Notes: generated by a model not told the origin, from the letters alone. A stretch of DNA of 8,875 bases from Bacteroidales bacterium (GCA_017651645.1 JAGCCO010000153.1:1-8875); one strand, 5' to 3'; positions 1 to 7,222 are shown, numbered from the stretch's first letter. Numbers and translations: made by a program.

Positions 1-1
1 C

Positions 2-367
2 AGTGACTTAGGATTGCTCTATTGTGGTTCCTATTATTTCTGTGGAGGTTACTATAGAGCCCTTTGCTTCCATCAAGACGGGGAACTCATTTGGCAAAAT
101 CCGGAATACGACGCATGTGTTATCACTTCAGTCGAAGAAATCAATGACAAAGTGATTTCCGTTTATCCTAATCCTGCTATGGAAAAAGTGACGATAGACG
201 GCGTTGAAGCCGCCGAGGTGCAGGTTTACAACGCTTTTGGGCAGTTGGTGAAGACTATAAGAAACTCGAATGAAATCCCTGTGGCTGGTTTGGCGGAAAG
301 GGTTTATTTGGTGAGGATTATGGATGCTGAAGGAAAAGTTTACACTAACAAAATCACGAAACGATGA
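2..367 (+). CDS. C-terminal part of a secreted protein with T9SS type A sorting domain (5' end outside window)
   Basis: The frame is open from base 2 with no stop, so only the last 121 residues are visible. A TTG at base 14 is not a credible start because no signal peptide follows. The visible part begins with one blade-like unit (LGLLYCGSYYFCGG to FHQDGELIW), like the last repeat of the two genes downstream. A sorting domain follows, opening at VYPNP (about base 165), with a core strand VQVYNAFGQLVKT and the ending TNKITKR. Such domains direct transport across the outer membrane by the T9SS and are normally removed during surface anchoring. The usual glycine before the conserved tyrosine is arginine here (AERVYLVRI). 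Four cysteines lie within about 40 residues just before the domain. The stop codon overlaps the next start as ATGA, suggesting translational coupling. The function of the protein body is unknown. Confidence 0.85.
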   Translation, partial: SDLGLLYCGSYYFCGGYYRALCFHQDGELIWQNPEYDACVITSVEEINDKVISVYPNPAMEKVTIDGVEAAEVQVYNAFGQLVKTIRNSNEIPVAGLAERVYLVRIMDAEGKVYTNKITKR

Positions 368-1863
368 GAAAAATTAGACTATACACCCTGCTTGCGCTCC
401 TGCTGATGGCGGGAGGGGTGACGATGCAAGCGCAAGAGTATCCTGATGACCTTGCAACAATATACATCTCTGAGGATGTTTGGATTAAGGTCGTGAAGAG
501 CATTGATGAGAATGCATTTTTAGCCTTTGGCGGGACTGATGCTGGAAGTCGCGTTCTTATGAAAATGACCTACGATGGTGAAATCCTTGATTCCATTGGC
601 TTGCCCAATAATCGGTTGGAATACTGGGGGCAGGGTAATTTTATGAATGGGAAGTTTCGTTATGTGTCGTTCCGTGCGGATGATAACGATACGTTACCCT
701 TGCTTTGCGTGGTGGATGTCGACCTGGATGACCTGACGCTAACTTATACAGGCTACAACTGGGAAGGCCTTGATTTCGATCATCCAACGGTGACTGAGTT
801 TTATAGGAATATGATTCACTATGTTTTCTCCAAGGATGGCAGCCTGACTATCTCTTACCCCGTTGATAGTCTTTGGATGATTGACCAAAAGGAAGCAATG
901 CATTTGGTACAATTCAAAAGCCAAGGCGATGTGAGTAAGGAAAGGATATTTTACGATCTTCGTGAGTGTTTAACTAACTATTTCTTTTCCGTGCCGGATT
1001 CATTGGGATATCGTCTCATTTTGATGAATCCCGATCATTATGCTTATGATTGCCATACCTTGGACAAGGATTTAAATACCATATCTGTGGTTGAAGATGC
1101 AGGAATGGTCTATTATTCCAATTCCTATGTAAACAATTGGCCCTATTACTGCATCCACGAACTCCCTTGTCTTTTTGGTATCCATCCCTACAATGGTCGT
1201 ACCTATTCAGTTGGTTGCGAAACTCCTTTTGAATCAAACGGCGAAATGGATGTTATAATGGGCGTGTATGATGAGCAATTCCAACAATTGGGCTGGACAT
1301 GGTGCCTCACCAACCCAAGGGGCAACGATGAAGGTTTCGGCATGTGTTTCGGCGAACAAGGTGAAATATATGTGCTCGGTTGGATGGATATTAGAACAGG
1401 TTGGAATTTGTATGTAGGTGTTATGGACGAGGATTTGAACAAATTGAGTGAGATCTACTTCATACCAGAGAATTATAATCTTGGTCCGTTGGATATTGCC
1501 GTTTGTCCGGATGGCGGTTGTATCGTTTGCTCCAATCGGTCCAAAACGACAGGCTATGTGGACTACTGTATATTCAGAATCATGCCTGAGGATTTCTTGA
1601 ATGTAGAAGAAGCGCATTTGCACGGGTTTGCGGTGGCTGCTGCCTATCCTAATCCGGGGAAGGATGTGCTGAACATCAGGACGGGATTGAAGGATGCGCG
1701 GGTGGAGGTGTATGATATGAGTGGGAGGATGGTTTATAGACAGGATATTACGGAGAATGTGACGGGAATTGATGCTGGAGGATGGGCTATGGGAGTTTAT
1801 GTTTGGAAGGTGTATACAAACAACAAAGAAGTTGAAAATGGTAAATGGATTAAGAAACAATAA
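364..1863 (+). CDS. T9SS cargo protein: signal peptide, seven propeller-like repeats, type A sorting domain
   Basis: This 499-residue protein has a Sec signal peptide (MRKIRLYTLLALLLMAGG, likely cleavage after A23 in MQAQ) and a T9SS type A sorting domain at about 428-499 (AYPNPGKDVLNIRT, VEVYDMSGRMVY, AGGWAMGVYVWKVY, ending GKWIKKQ). I see about seven degenerate units between them, each with a strand rich in Gly and Ile/Val, then a strand ending in an acidic turn. They lie near residues 49-75, 94-122, 157-190, 214-240, 276-308, 331-361 and 381-411; examples are EQGEIYVLGW to GVMDEDLNKL and CPDGGCIVCS to FRIMPEDFL. This pattern suggests a seven-bladed beta-propeller, which is inference. The mature body has eleven cysteines, many for this kind of protein. 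The ATG overlaps the upstream stop by four bases, and no Shine-Dalgarno site is needed or seen. It is probably exported and anchored at the cell surface; substrate or partner is unknown. Confidence 0.9.
   Translation: MRKIRLYTLLALLLMAGGVTMQAQEYPDDLATIYISEDVWIKVVKSIDENAFLAFGGTDAGSRVLMKMTYDGEILDSIGLPNNRLEYWGQGNFMNGKFRYVSFRADDNDTLPLLCVVDVDLDDLTLTYTGYNWEGLDFDHPTVTEFYRNMIHYVFSKDGSLTISYPVDSLWMIDQKEAMHLVQFKSQGDVSKERIFYDLRECLTNYFFSVPDSLGYRLILMNPDHYAYDCHTLDKDLNTISVVEDAGMVYYSNSYVNNWPYYCIHELPCLFGIHPYNGRTYSVGCETPFESNGEMDVIMGVYDEQFQQLGWTWCLTNPRGNDEGFGMCFGEQGEIYVLGWMDIRTGWNLYVGVMDEDLNKLSEIYFIPENYNLGPLDIAVCPDGGCIVCSNRSKTTGYVDYCIFRIMPEDFLNVEEAHLHGFAVAAAYPNPGKDVLNIRTGLKDARVEVYDMSGRMVYRQDITENVTGIDAGGWAMGVYVWKVYTNNKEVENGKWIKKQ
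1750..1819 (+). repeat. Copy 1 of a 70-base repeat in sorting-domain coding sequence
   Basis: This segment matches 3305-3374 at a constant offset of 1555 bases with 59 of 70 positions identical by eye, including an exact 21-base run (1791-1811) and an exact 18-base run (1768-1785). It encodes TENVTGIDAGGWAMGVYVWKV of the sorting domain. Third positions are conserved together with the protein, which is more than protein selection alone needs. Confidence 0.85.
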
Positions 1864-3433
1864 AAGACATTCATCTGTTTTTAGGACAACAGCAAGATTC
1901 ATTTCAATTGTTGCAATAATGGTCTTGGGTGGGCAAGTATTGTCTGCCCAGGAGAAAGGTTTTCTTTCTGTTTTTGAAGATAATCAGGGCATGTCAATGA
2001 AGCCTAATGACATCGTCGAAACACCAAATGGTGAATTCCTTATTATTGCGAATGAAGACGGGGGAACGAAGTCAAAGGTTCTAAAAATAGATGCAGAAGG
2101 CATATTGACGGATGAGATTGCCATTGGCGCACAAGACACTGTCTTAAAGTTGAACAACTTGTTCCTGATTCAAGACGACATTCGCAGCAACGTACATTAT
2201 TTGGCTGTTGGAACCTGTTCCCCTGCGGGCGGAGGTCATGATGCAATAATCACAATTTGGTTTGATGCTGACTTGAATGTACTGCACCGAGTTATAGAAC
2301 CTGTAAGTTTTACCAACCTTACATTATATGCTACACGGTTTGTGGACATCAATGGCAGCATTGTTGCCTCGCTTATGTTTAGTGGGAATGATGGGAAAAA
2401 AGTTTTCTTAATCCGCCTTTCAGAAGAAGGTGAGATAGTCCGTCATGAAGAATGTGCCACCGATTCTCTTCTGTTTGTAGCCAACCTGTTCCCTATTCAT
2501 GGTGAGCAGGAAAGAATTGGGATGTTGGCGCTGACTAGTGCTTCGTCCCAAGCAAGAAGCGGTGTGCTCGTTTTTGACAGTTTGCTCTCACTTGAAAGAA
2601 ATGTGTTTTTTCATCCATGGGAATCTGTTGAAAACGAACATGTTTTGCAGTCATATATTAATGCCGATGAATGTATGATGGCCCCTTTGTCCGACGGCAA
2701 TTACGTGTTGTCATCAAAACTTTGGGAAAAAGAAATGCTTCCCAATTGGACTTTGATTCGGGAAGACAGGTCTGTCATTCTCGCCAAGGTTGATGAGAAT
2801 TTTGAGATGTTGCACGATAGTGTAATCATAAAGCATTTCAATGACAGCATAGAAATCCCGGCACCTTTCAGGTCGGTGGTTGCTACAGAGGACGATTTTT
2901 TGTATCAGAGCAGTAATGGTAATGTGGTCTATCCCAATTCTTTGTTTAGAGGTGGTTTGCATCTGATCATCACAAAGACGGATATGGATTTGAATGTGGT
3001 TTGGCAAAAAAGGTATTTGCGAGACGGAAGTGCTTACGGCGCATTTACCTCATTAGCCACGGCAGATGGTGGATTGATCGTGACAGGCACTCGATACAAT
3101 TTCAATGTTGACCAACGTCTTGACATTTTTGTCTTGAAAATCAATGCTGATGGGACGGTCGGAGCAGAAGAAGACAGTATCATGAAGGAAACTGAAGTCT
3201 ATCCCAACCCAGGCACCAGCACCCTCAACATCCGCACCGCCTTGCCAAACGCCCGCATGGAAGTGTACGACACGAACGGAAGACTCATCCACAGCCAAGC
3301 CATCACGGAGAATGTAACTGCGATTGATGCTGGAGGATGGACCGAGGGAGTTTATGTTTGGAAGGTTTACACAACGAGCATTTCGACAAACTCGTTGACC
3401 CTCGTGGAAACGGGGAAATGGATAAAGGAGTAG
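1838..3433 (+). CDS. T9SS cargo protein, paralogue of the preceding gene
   Basis: The frame opens at 1769, deep inside the preceding gene, but the best start is the ATG at 1838. It gives a basic n-region, a hydrophobic stretch (FISIVAIMVLGG) and a cleavage site after A37 (VLSA-QEKG), so 531 residues. This start overlaps the preceding gene by 26 bases. The body shows seven repeats near residues 61-88, 118-147, 172-199, 224-253, 285-323, 352-389 and 409-442. The clearest are ETPNGEFLIIA to LKIDAEG and ADGGLIVTG to FVLKINADGTVG, resembling delta-60 or propeller blade repeats. The sorting domain runs from about 455 (VYPNPGTSTLNIRT) to the end (GKWIKE). Its coding segment is C-rich at about 3197-3305 and then nearly identical to the preceding gene over 70 bases. 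No catalytic motif was recognised. The likely role is a secreted or surface-anchored protein of unknown binding function, co-expressed with its two upstream relatives. Confidence 0.85.
   Translation: MVNGLRNNKRHSSVFRTTARFISIVAIMVLGGQVLSAQEKGFLSVFEDNQGMSMKPNDIVETPNGEFLIIANEDGGTKSKVLKIDAEGILTDEIAIGAQDTVLKLNNLFLIQDDIRSNVHYLAVGTCSPAGGGHDAIITIWFDADLNVLHRVIEPVSFTNLTLYATRFVDINGSIVASLMFSGNDGKKVFLIRLSEEGEIVRHEECATDSLLFVANLFPIHGEQERIGMLALTSASSQARSGVLVFDSLLSLERNVFFHPWESVENEHVLQSYINADECMMAPLSDGNYVLSSKLWEKEMLPNWTLIREDRSVILAKVDENFEMLHDSVIIKHFNDSIEIPAPFRSVVATEDDFLYQSSNGNVVYPNSLFRGGLHLIITKTDMDLNVVWQKRYLRDGSAYGAFTSLATADGGLIVTGTRYNFNVDQRLDIFVLKINADGTVGAEEDSIMKETEVYPNPGTSTLNIRTALPNARMEVYDTNGRLIHSQAITENVTAIDAGGWTEGVYVWKVYTTSISTNSLTLVETGKWIKE
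3305..3374 (+). repeat. Copy 2 of the 70-base sorting-domain repeat
   Basis: This is the partner of 1750-1819 and encodes TENVTAIDAGGWTEGVYVWKV. The exact 21-base run is at 3346-3366. The DNA just upstream (3197-3305) also encodes residues homologous to the first copy but with quite different codons, so similarity rises abruptly at about 3305. Confidence 0.85.
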
Positions 3434-3479
3434 AGATTTCCCATAGGAGAAACTCTTAAAGCCATCGAAAGCCCAACTG

Positions 3480-3508
3480 ACCCCGTTGGCGACAGGGGTG
3501 TATTTTAG
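3480..3508 (+). terminator. Possible weak terminator hairpin after the cargo genes
   Basis: ACCCC-GT at 3480-3486 can pair with AC-A-GGGGT at 3492-3499, leaving one bulged A and a five-base loop, followed by the T-rich tail GTATTTTA. The stem is short and the tail imperfect. Its position 46 bases after the stop of the cargo gene and before a new promoter-like box is the main support. Confidence 0.35.
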
Positions 3509-3560
3509 GACTTTCTTTGGCTTTTTTGGCTATTAATACCATGAACCTTGCAATTTTTCC

Positions 3561-3568
3561 TATTTTTG
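3561..3568 (+). promoter_or_regulatory. Bacteroidota-type -7 box before the M23 peptidase gene
   Basis: TATTTTTG fits the Bacteroidota -7 consensus TAnnTTTG and ends 31 bases before the ATG, implying a leader of about 24 bases. No TTTG is found at the usual -33 distance. A lone eight-base match in AT-rich DNA is weak, but the same spacing recurs before the next two genes. Confidence 0.45.
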
Positions 3569-3598
3569 CAGGTTATTAATGACCTATAACATAGCAAA

Positions 3599-4534
3599 AT
3601 GTCAGAAACACCTCAAAATACAGAGCCAAAGAAGCCTAAACTCCGCAATGTCTCGCTGAAGAAGTTGAATAGGAGATACGACTTCCTGATGTCGCACGAC
3701 GAGAGCGGCCGCCCCATACTTAACTTCAAGTTGAACCTCCTTAACCTAGTGTTGGTCATCATAGGTCTGGCGCTGCTGCTCATCATCATCACCACTTTTA
3801 TCATTGCCTTCACGCCGCTGCGCGAATACATCCCTGGCTACACTGATACCAATCTTAACCGAGATGTTTATATGCTCAACCTTCGCGCTGACTCGCTCAA
3901 ACGTGAGATGAAAAAGAAGGACATCTATTTCGAGAACCTGAAAAAAATCGTCGAAGGCTACGACTTTACCGCCGATAGCGCACTGGCTGCTGTGAGCATC
4001 TACGAGCCTTTGCCCCAAGGTGTTACCGACACCATTACGCTGAAGAAATCGGTGCAGGACAGCATCTTGCGTGCTGAATACGAAGCCCAGAACCAATACA
4101 ACCTGTTTGGCGATGACTATCTGCCACCTGCCAAACCAAGTACGCTTGTGAAGAATTTCTTTGTTCCGCTCAATGGTACAATAATCAATTCATTTAACGC
4201 GAGTAAAGGCCATTTGGGTGTCGACATTGCTTCAGATACCGACCAGATCATCAATGCCACTTTTGAAGGTACCGTGGTGTTTTCCACTTGGAGCATCAAC
4301 AATGGCTATTGCATCGGCATTCAGCATTCTGATGGCTATTTCTCTGTGTATAAGCATAATGCGACTTTGCTGAAAAAGGAAGGCGACTACGTCAAGGCTG
4401 GAGAAGCCATCGCCATATTGGGTCAGTCAGGTGAATCCGAGGAGTTTGAGCACCTCCATTTCGAATTGTGGCACAACGGCATTGCGGTCAACCCTGCAGA
4501 TTATATGACGATTAATACGCCCAACGGAAACTAA
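3599..4534 (+). CDS. Membrane-anchored M23 (LytM-type) metallopeptidase
   Basis: This 311-residue protein has a basic cytoplasmic N-terminus of about 45 residues, one strongly hydrophobic segment at about 47-71 (LLNLVLVIIGLALLLIII), a charged, probably helical linker at about 85-120, and a C-terminal M23 domain at about 185-302. The metal-site residues are all present: H205 and D209 in GHLGVDIA, H253 in VYKHN, and H285 and H287 in HLHFELW. Members of this family are zinc endopeptidases that cut peptide crosslinks in peptidoglycan, so activity is expected, unlike the degenerate LytM activators. Topology suggests a type II membrane protein with the domain in the periplasm. It stands upstream of rseP with a 48-base gap that has its own -7 box, so the two may be partly independent. 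The exact substrate and any role in division or in fitting a secretion machine through the wall cannot be read from the sequence. Confidence 0.9.
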   Translation: MSETPQNTEPKKPKLRNVSLKKLNRRYDFLMSHDESGRPILNFKLNLLNLVLVIIGLALLLIIITTFIIAFTPLREYIPGYTDTNLNRDVYMLNLRADSLKREMKKKDIYFENLKKIVEGYDFTADSALAAVSIYEPLPQGVTDTITLKKSVQDSILRAEYEAQNQYNLFGDDYLPPAKPSTLVKNFFVPLNGTIINSFNASKGHLGVDIASDTDQIINATFEGTVVFSTWSINNGYCIGIQHSDGYFSVYKHNATLLKKEGDYVKAGEAIAILGQSGESEEFEHLHFELWHNGIAVNPADYMTINTPNGN

Positions 4535-4541
4535 AAATCAC

Positions 4542-4549
4542 TATCTTTG
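4542..4549 (+). promoter_or_regulatory. Bacteroidota-type -7 box before rseP
   Basis: TATCTTTG, followed by CA, matches TAnnTTTG and ends 34 bases before the rseP ATG, implying a leader of about 27 bases. It starts only eight bases after the M23 stop codon. No TTTG is seen at the -33 position. It would allow rseP to be transcribed without the M23 gene. Confidence 0.5.
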
Positions 4550-4582
4550 CAAACTTTTTCACCCAAAAAATAAAATCCGTTT

Positions 4583-6061
4583 ATGACTATATTAATAAAG
4601 GTATTGCAGTTTTTCCTTTCCCTTTCCATCTTGATTTTCATTCACGAACTTGGCCATTTCCTTGCTGCCAAGGCCTTTAAGACTCGTGTCGAGAAGTTTT
4701 ATCTTTTCTTTGACTGGGGCTTCTCGCTTTTCCGTTGCAAGAAGGTGAACGGCAAGTGGCGTTTCAAGTTCTTCTCGAAGAATGTGCCAGAAAAATATAC
4801 CGTTACCGAGTACAAGGATGCTGCTGGAAAGAAACAGAAGAAGTATGACCCCATCGACCTTAGCACCTTGCCTGAAGACGACTGGCGCCAAAGCGACAGC
4901 ACGGAATACGGTATCGGCTGGTTCCCCTTGGGTGGTTACAATAAAATCGCAGGCATGATTGACGAGTCGATGGACAAGTCACAGATGCAGCAGCCCCCGC
5001 AGCCATGGGAGTTCCGCTCCAAACCCGCTTGGCAGCGTTTCATCATCATGGTGGCTGGTGTGTTCATGAATGTGGTGCTGGCCGTTGCCATTTATATTGG
5101 CCTGTTGGCAAAGGAAGGTGAACAGTACCTACCTACCGCTGAAGTCAATAAATACGGTATCTCTGTCGACAGTCTGGGCTATGAGTTGGGTTTCCGCGAT
5201 GGCGATAAGATTCTGGCCGTCGATGGCGAATACATCGAAAAGTTCCAGGACATCCCAATGCAGATTATCCTCGACAAGGCCAAGACCGTCGAGGTGGAGC
5301 GTAACGGCAAGGACATCGTCATTAATCTTCCCGAGGATGCGGTGACCAAACTGTTGGGCTCACAGGATGCAGGCTTCATTTCTTACCGCACACCATTTGT
5401 CGTGGCTGATGTGATGGAAAACTCTGCTGCCCAAGCCGGAGGCTTGCAAAGCGGTGATGTCATCATCGGAATTAATGAGATAGAAACGCCTTATTATCAA
5501 GATTTTGTAAAATACATCAAGCGGTACAAGAACCAAGACATTAATGTCATTGTGTTGCGTGATGCCGACACGCTTGCCTTGCCTATGCATCTGACCGAAG
5601 AAGGTGTGATTGGAGCATATTGCAAGACCTATTTGAGTGATTATTTCGAGTTGGAGACCAAGGAATACTCTTTCTTGCAAGCTATCCCTGCCGGATTCTC
5701 CAAGACTTTCAGCGAGTTAAGTGACTATTGGAAGCAGGTTAAGCTCATCTTCACGCCTAAGACCAAGGCATACGAAAGCGTGGGTGGCTTCATCTCCATC
5801 GGCAAGATCTTCCCCGACACTTGGATTTGGAGCATCTTCTGGCGTATGACAGCCTTCCTCTCCATCGCCCTAGCTGTGATGAACATCCTGCCTATCCCGG
5901 CTTTGGACGGCGGTCACATCCTCTTTCTGCTCTTCGAGATCATCACACGGCGCAAGCCGAGCGACAAGTTTATGGAAGTGGCAGAAACGGTGGGCCTTAT
6001 CATCGTGTTAGGGCTGGTGCTGTTGGCCAACGGCAACGACATTATTCGGCTGTTTAGGTAA
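4583..6061 (+). CDS. rseP: RseP-type site-2 intramembrane zinc metalloprotease
   Basis: This 492-residue protein has the site-2 protease layout. The first membrane segment carries the zinc motif HELGH (H21, E22, H25) in FIHELGHFLAAKAF. A membrane-associated loop follows at about 112-125 (GWFPLGGYNKIAGM), then a second hydrophobic segment at about 153-174. Two PDZ-like domains lie at about 185-250 and 270-335 (GGLQSGDVIIGINEIE is typical of the second). A third segment contains NILPIPALDGGH, where D442 supplies the third zinc ligand, and a last hydrophobic segment is near 468-482. The length fits Bacteroidota RseP, which has a charged insertion near 70-110. The family cleaves membrane-spanning substrates such as anti-sigma factors after a first cut in the periplasm, and clears signal-peptide remnants. 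In several Bacteroidota it adjoins dxr, which is not seen here. No sigma or anti-sigma gene lies within the window, so the substrate is unknown. Confidence 0.95.
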   Translation: MTILIKVLQFFLSLSILIFIHELGHFLAAKAFKTRVEKFYLFFDWGFSLFRCKKVNGKWRFKFFSKNVPEKYTVTEYKDAAGKKQKKYDPIDLSTLPEDDWRQSDSTEYGIGWFPLGGYNKIAGMIDESMDKSQMQQPPQPWEFRSKPAWQRFIIMVAGVFMNVVLAVAIYIGLLAKEGEQYLPTAEVNKYGISVDSLGYELGFRDGDKILAVDGEYIEKFQDIPMQIILDKAKTVEVERNGKDIVINLPEDAVTKLLGSQDAGFISYRTPFVVADVMENSAAQAGGLQSGDVIIGINEIETPYYQDFVKYIKRYKNQDINVIVLRDADTLALPMHLTEEGVIGAYCKTYLSDYFELETKEYSFLQAIPAGFSKTFSELSDYWKQVKLIFTPKTKAYESVGGFISIGKIFPDTWIWSIFWRMTAFLSIALAVMNILPIPALDGGHILFLLFEIITRRKPSDKFMEVAETVGLIIVLGLVLLANGNDIIRLFR

Positions 6062-6104
6062 AAAATATTATACTGAATAACAGAAGTTTAGTCGGAAGGT
6101 ACGA

Positions 6105-6114
6105 AAATTAATTT
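6105..6114 (+). promoter_or_regulatory. Ten-base palindrome upstream of the porP -7 box
   Basis: AAATTAATTT is a perfect palindrome 14 bases before the -7 box, close to where a -33 element would lie. It is pure A/T, so chance occurrence is likely; it is listed only as a possible binding site. Confidence 0.2.
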
Positions 6115-6128
6115 GCTGAGATAAATAC

Positions 6129-6136
6129 TATTTTTG
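6129..6136 (+). promoter_or_regulatory. Bacteroidota-type -7 box before porP
   Basis: TATTTTTG matches TAnnTTTG and ends 29 bases before the proposed TTG start of porP, the same spacing as for the M23 and rseP genes. A TTTG lies at 6112-6115, but its 13-base spacer is shorter than the 19-21 bases usual for the -33 element. Confidence 0.45.
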
Positions 6137-6164
6137 TAAATTCGCGGTTTCAATTAAGATAGTT

Positions 6165-7142
6165 TTGCCCAATTTGAAGACGAAAAACACACATATTGCC
6201 CTTTTATTCGCTCTTATGCTGACTTCCGTTATTGGAGTCAAGGCACAACAGGCCCCTATCTTCACCAATTATTCGAATTCCTATGCCTATGCTAATGCAG
6301 GTTTTGCCGGCATGAGCGAAGGCATCAATGTGTTAGGCCTCTATCGCATGCAATGGGCGGGATTCACGGATATGGATGGGAACGAAGTGGCCCCCACCAC
6401 CTTCCTGCTCACGGGTGACATGCCGTTCCGCAAGTTGCACGGTGGCATTGAGTTTTCCATTATGCAGGACAAACTGGGTTTCGAGAATAATGTCAATGTG
6501 GGTTTGGGCTATTCCTATCATCTTGATTTGGGTGGTTCCACCCTCGGCATCGGTGTGGCAGGAACCTTGCTCAACCGTTCCGTTGATTTCTCACAGCTTC
6601 ATCCTAATGTGGAAGGTGACCCGCTGTTGCAAGGCTTGGGAGAGGAGAGTGATATGCTTTTCGACTTTAATGCAGGTCTTTTCTGGCAGATTCCCGAGTC
6701 GTTCTATATTGGCTTCTCGGTTGTCAATGTGCTTGAAAGCATGAGCAAGGCACTTAACGACAATTCGGAGACCAGCGCCAGCTTCACCACTGACCGCACT
6801 TTTTATGCTGTGGCAGGCTGTCCCTTCCAGTTTGAGGACATCCCATACCTGACCTTTGTCCCGTCGGTCAGCGTGATGAGCGACATTGCCTCGACACAGT
6901 TTAATGCCAGTGCGCGCGTCGTTTATAATAATGTGTTTTCGTTTGGCGTCAACTATCGTTTTCAGGAGTCAGTTGGTCTGATGGCGGGTGTCTCCATAAA
7001 GGATTTGACTATAGGTTATTCATACGATATTAATACGATGGGCTTGGGTTTGCCAGGCTCACATGAGATAGGTCTGAGTTATTGCTTCAAGTTGGACCTT
7101 GACCGGACGCCGCGCGACTATCGTAGTGTCCGTTATCTGTAA
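6165..7142 (+). CDS. porP: T9SS outer-membrane protein of the PorP/SprF family
   Basis: This 325-residue protein begins with a signal peptide (about residues 1-27, cleavage near VKA-QQ) and then the conserved N-terminal block of the PorP/SprF family: QQAPIFTNYSNSYAY, a variant NAGFAG of the usual NPA-aG, and a W-G-F and P-T segment at about 64-80. The rest is alternating strands typical of an outer-membrane beta-barrel, with YSYDINTMG and GSHEIGLSYCF near the C-terminus and the common ending VRYL. PorP is needed for T9SS secretion; relatives such as SprF support export of specific cargo. The start is odd: no ATG precedes the hydrophobic core, and TTG at 6165 (or TTG at 6174) gives a normal signal peptide. 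The 6165 choice also fits the distance to the -7 box. It is followed by porK, as in the porPKLMN order of Porphyromonas. The 198-base gap between them holds another promoter-like box. Confidence 0.92.
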   Translation: MPNLKTKNTHIALLFALMLTSVIGVKAQQAPIFTNYSNSYAYANAGFAGMSEGINVLGLYRMQWAGFTDMDGNEVAPTTFLLTGDMPFRKLHGGIEFSIMQDKLGFENNVNVGLGYSYHLDLGGSTLGIGVAGTLLNRSVDFSQLHPNVEGDPLLQGLGEESDMLFDFNAGLFWQIPESFYIGFSVVNVLESMSKALNDNSETSASFTTDRTFYAVAGCPFQFEDIPYLTFVPSVSVMSDIASTQFNASARVVYNNVFSFGVNYRFQESVGLMAGVSIKDLTIGYSYDINTMGLGLPGSHEIGLSYCFKLDLDRTPRDYRSVRYL

Positions 7143-7222
7143 GTTTTTGAAAGTTGATTGGAACTGAGAATTTGATGACTTAGAGGGTAAAATAGGAGAA
7201 AAGTGAGAAAAATTAATGGATG

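Noticed and set aside
1769..1837. Extension of the third cargo gene upstream to the TTG at 1769
   Set aside because: It would place 23 charged and mixed residues before the signal peptide and lies wholly inside the sorting-domain coding sequence of the preceding gene.
1234..1902. 222-codon open frame on the minus strand opposite the second cargo gene
   Set aside because: It is the antisense shadow of a gene with a clear signal peptide and sorting domain. Its translation is rich in His, Ile and Pro with no recognisable domain or signal peptide.
3746..4096. 116-codon minus-strand frame opposite the M23 gene
   Set aside because: It is a shadow frame; the + strand product is an unmistakable M23 peptidase with all metal-site residues.
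5070..5345. 91-codon + strand frame inside rseP
   Set aside because: It overlaps the second membrane segment and first PDZ-like domain of RseP in another frame, and its Ser/Arg-rich product has no recognisable feature.
6376..6744. 122-codon + strand frame inside porP
   Set aside because: It is out of frame with a full-length, well-conserved PorP and has no start context or domain of its own.
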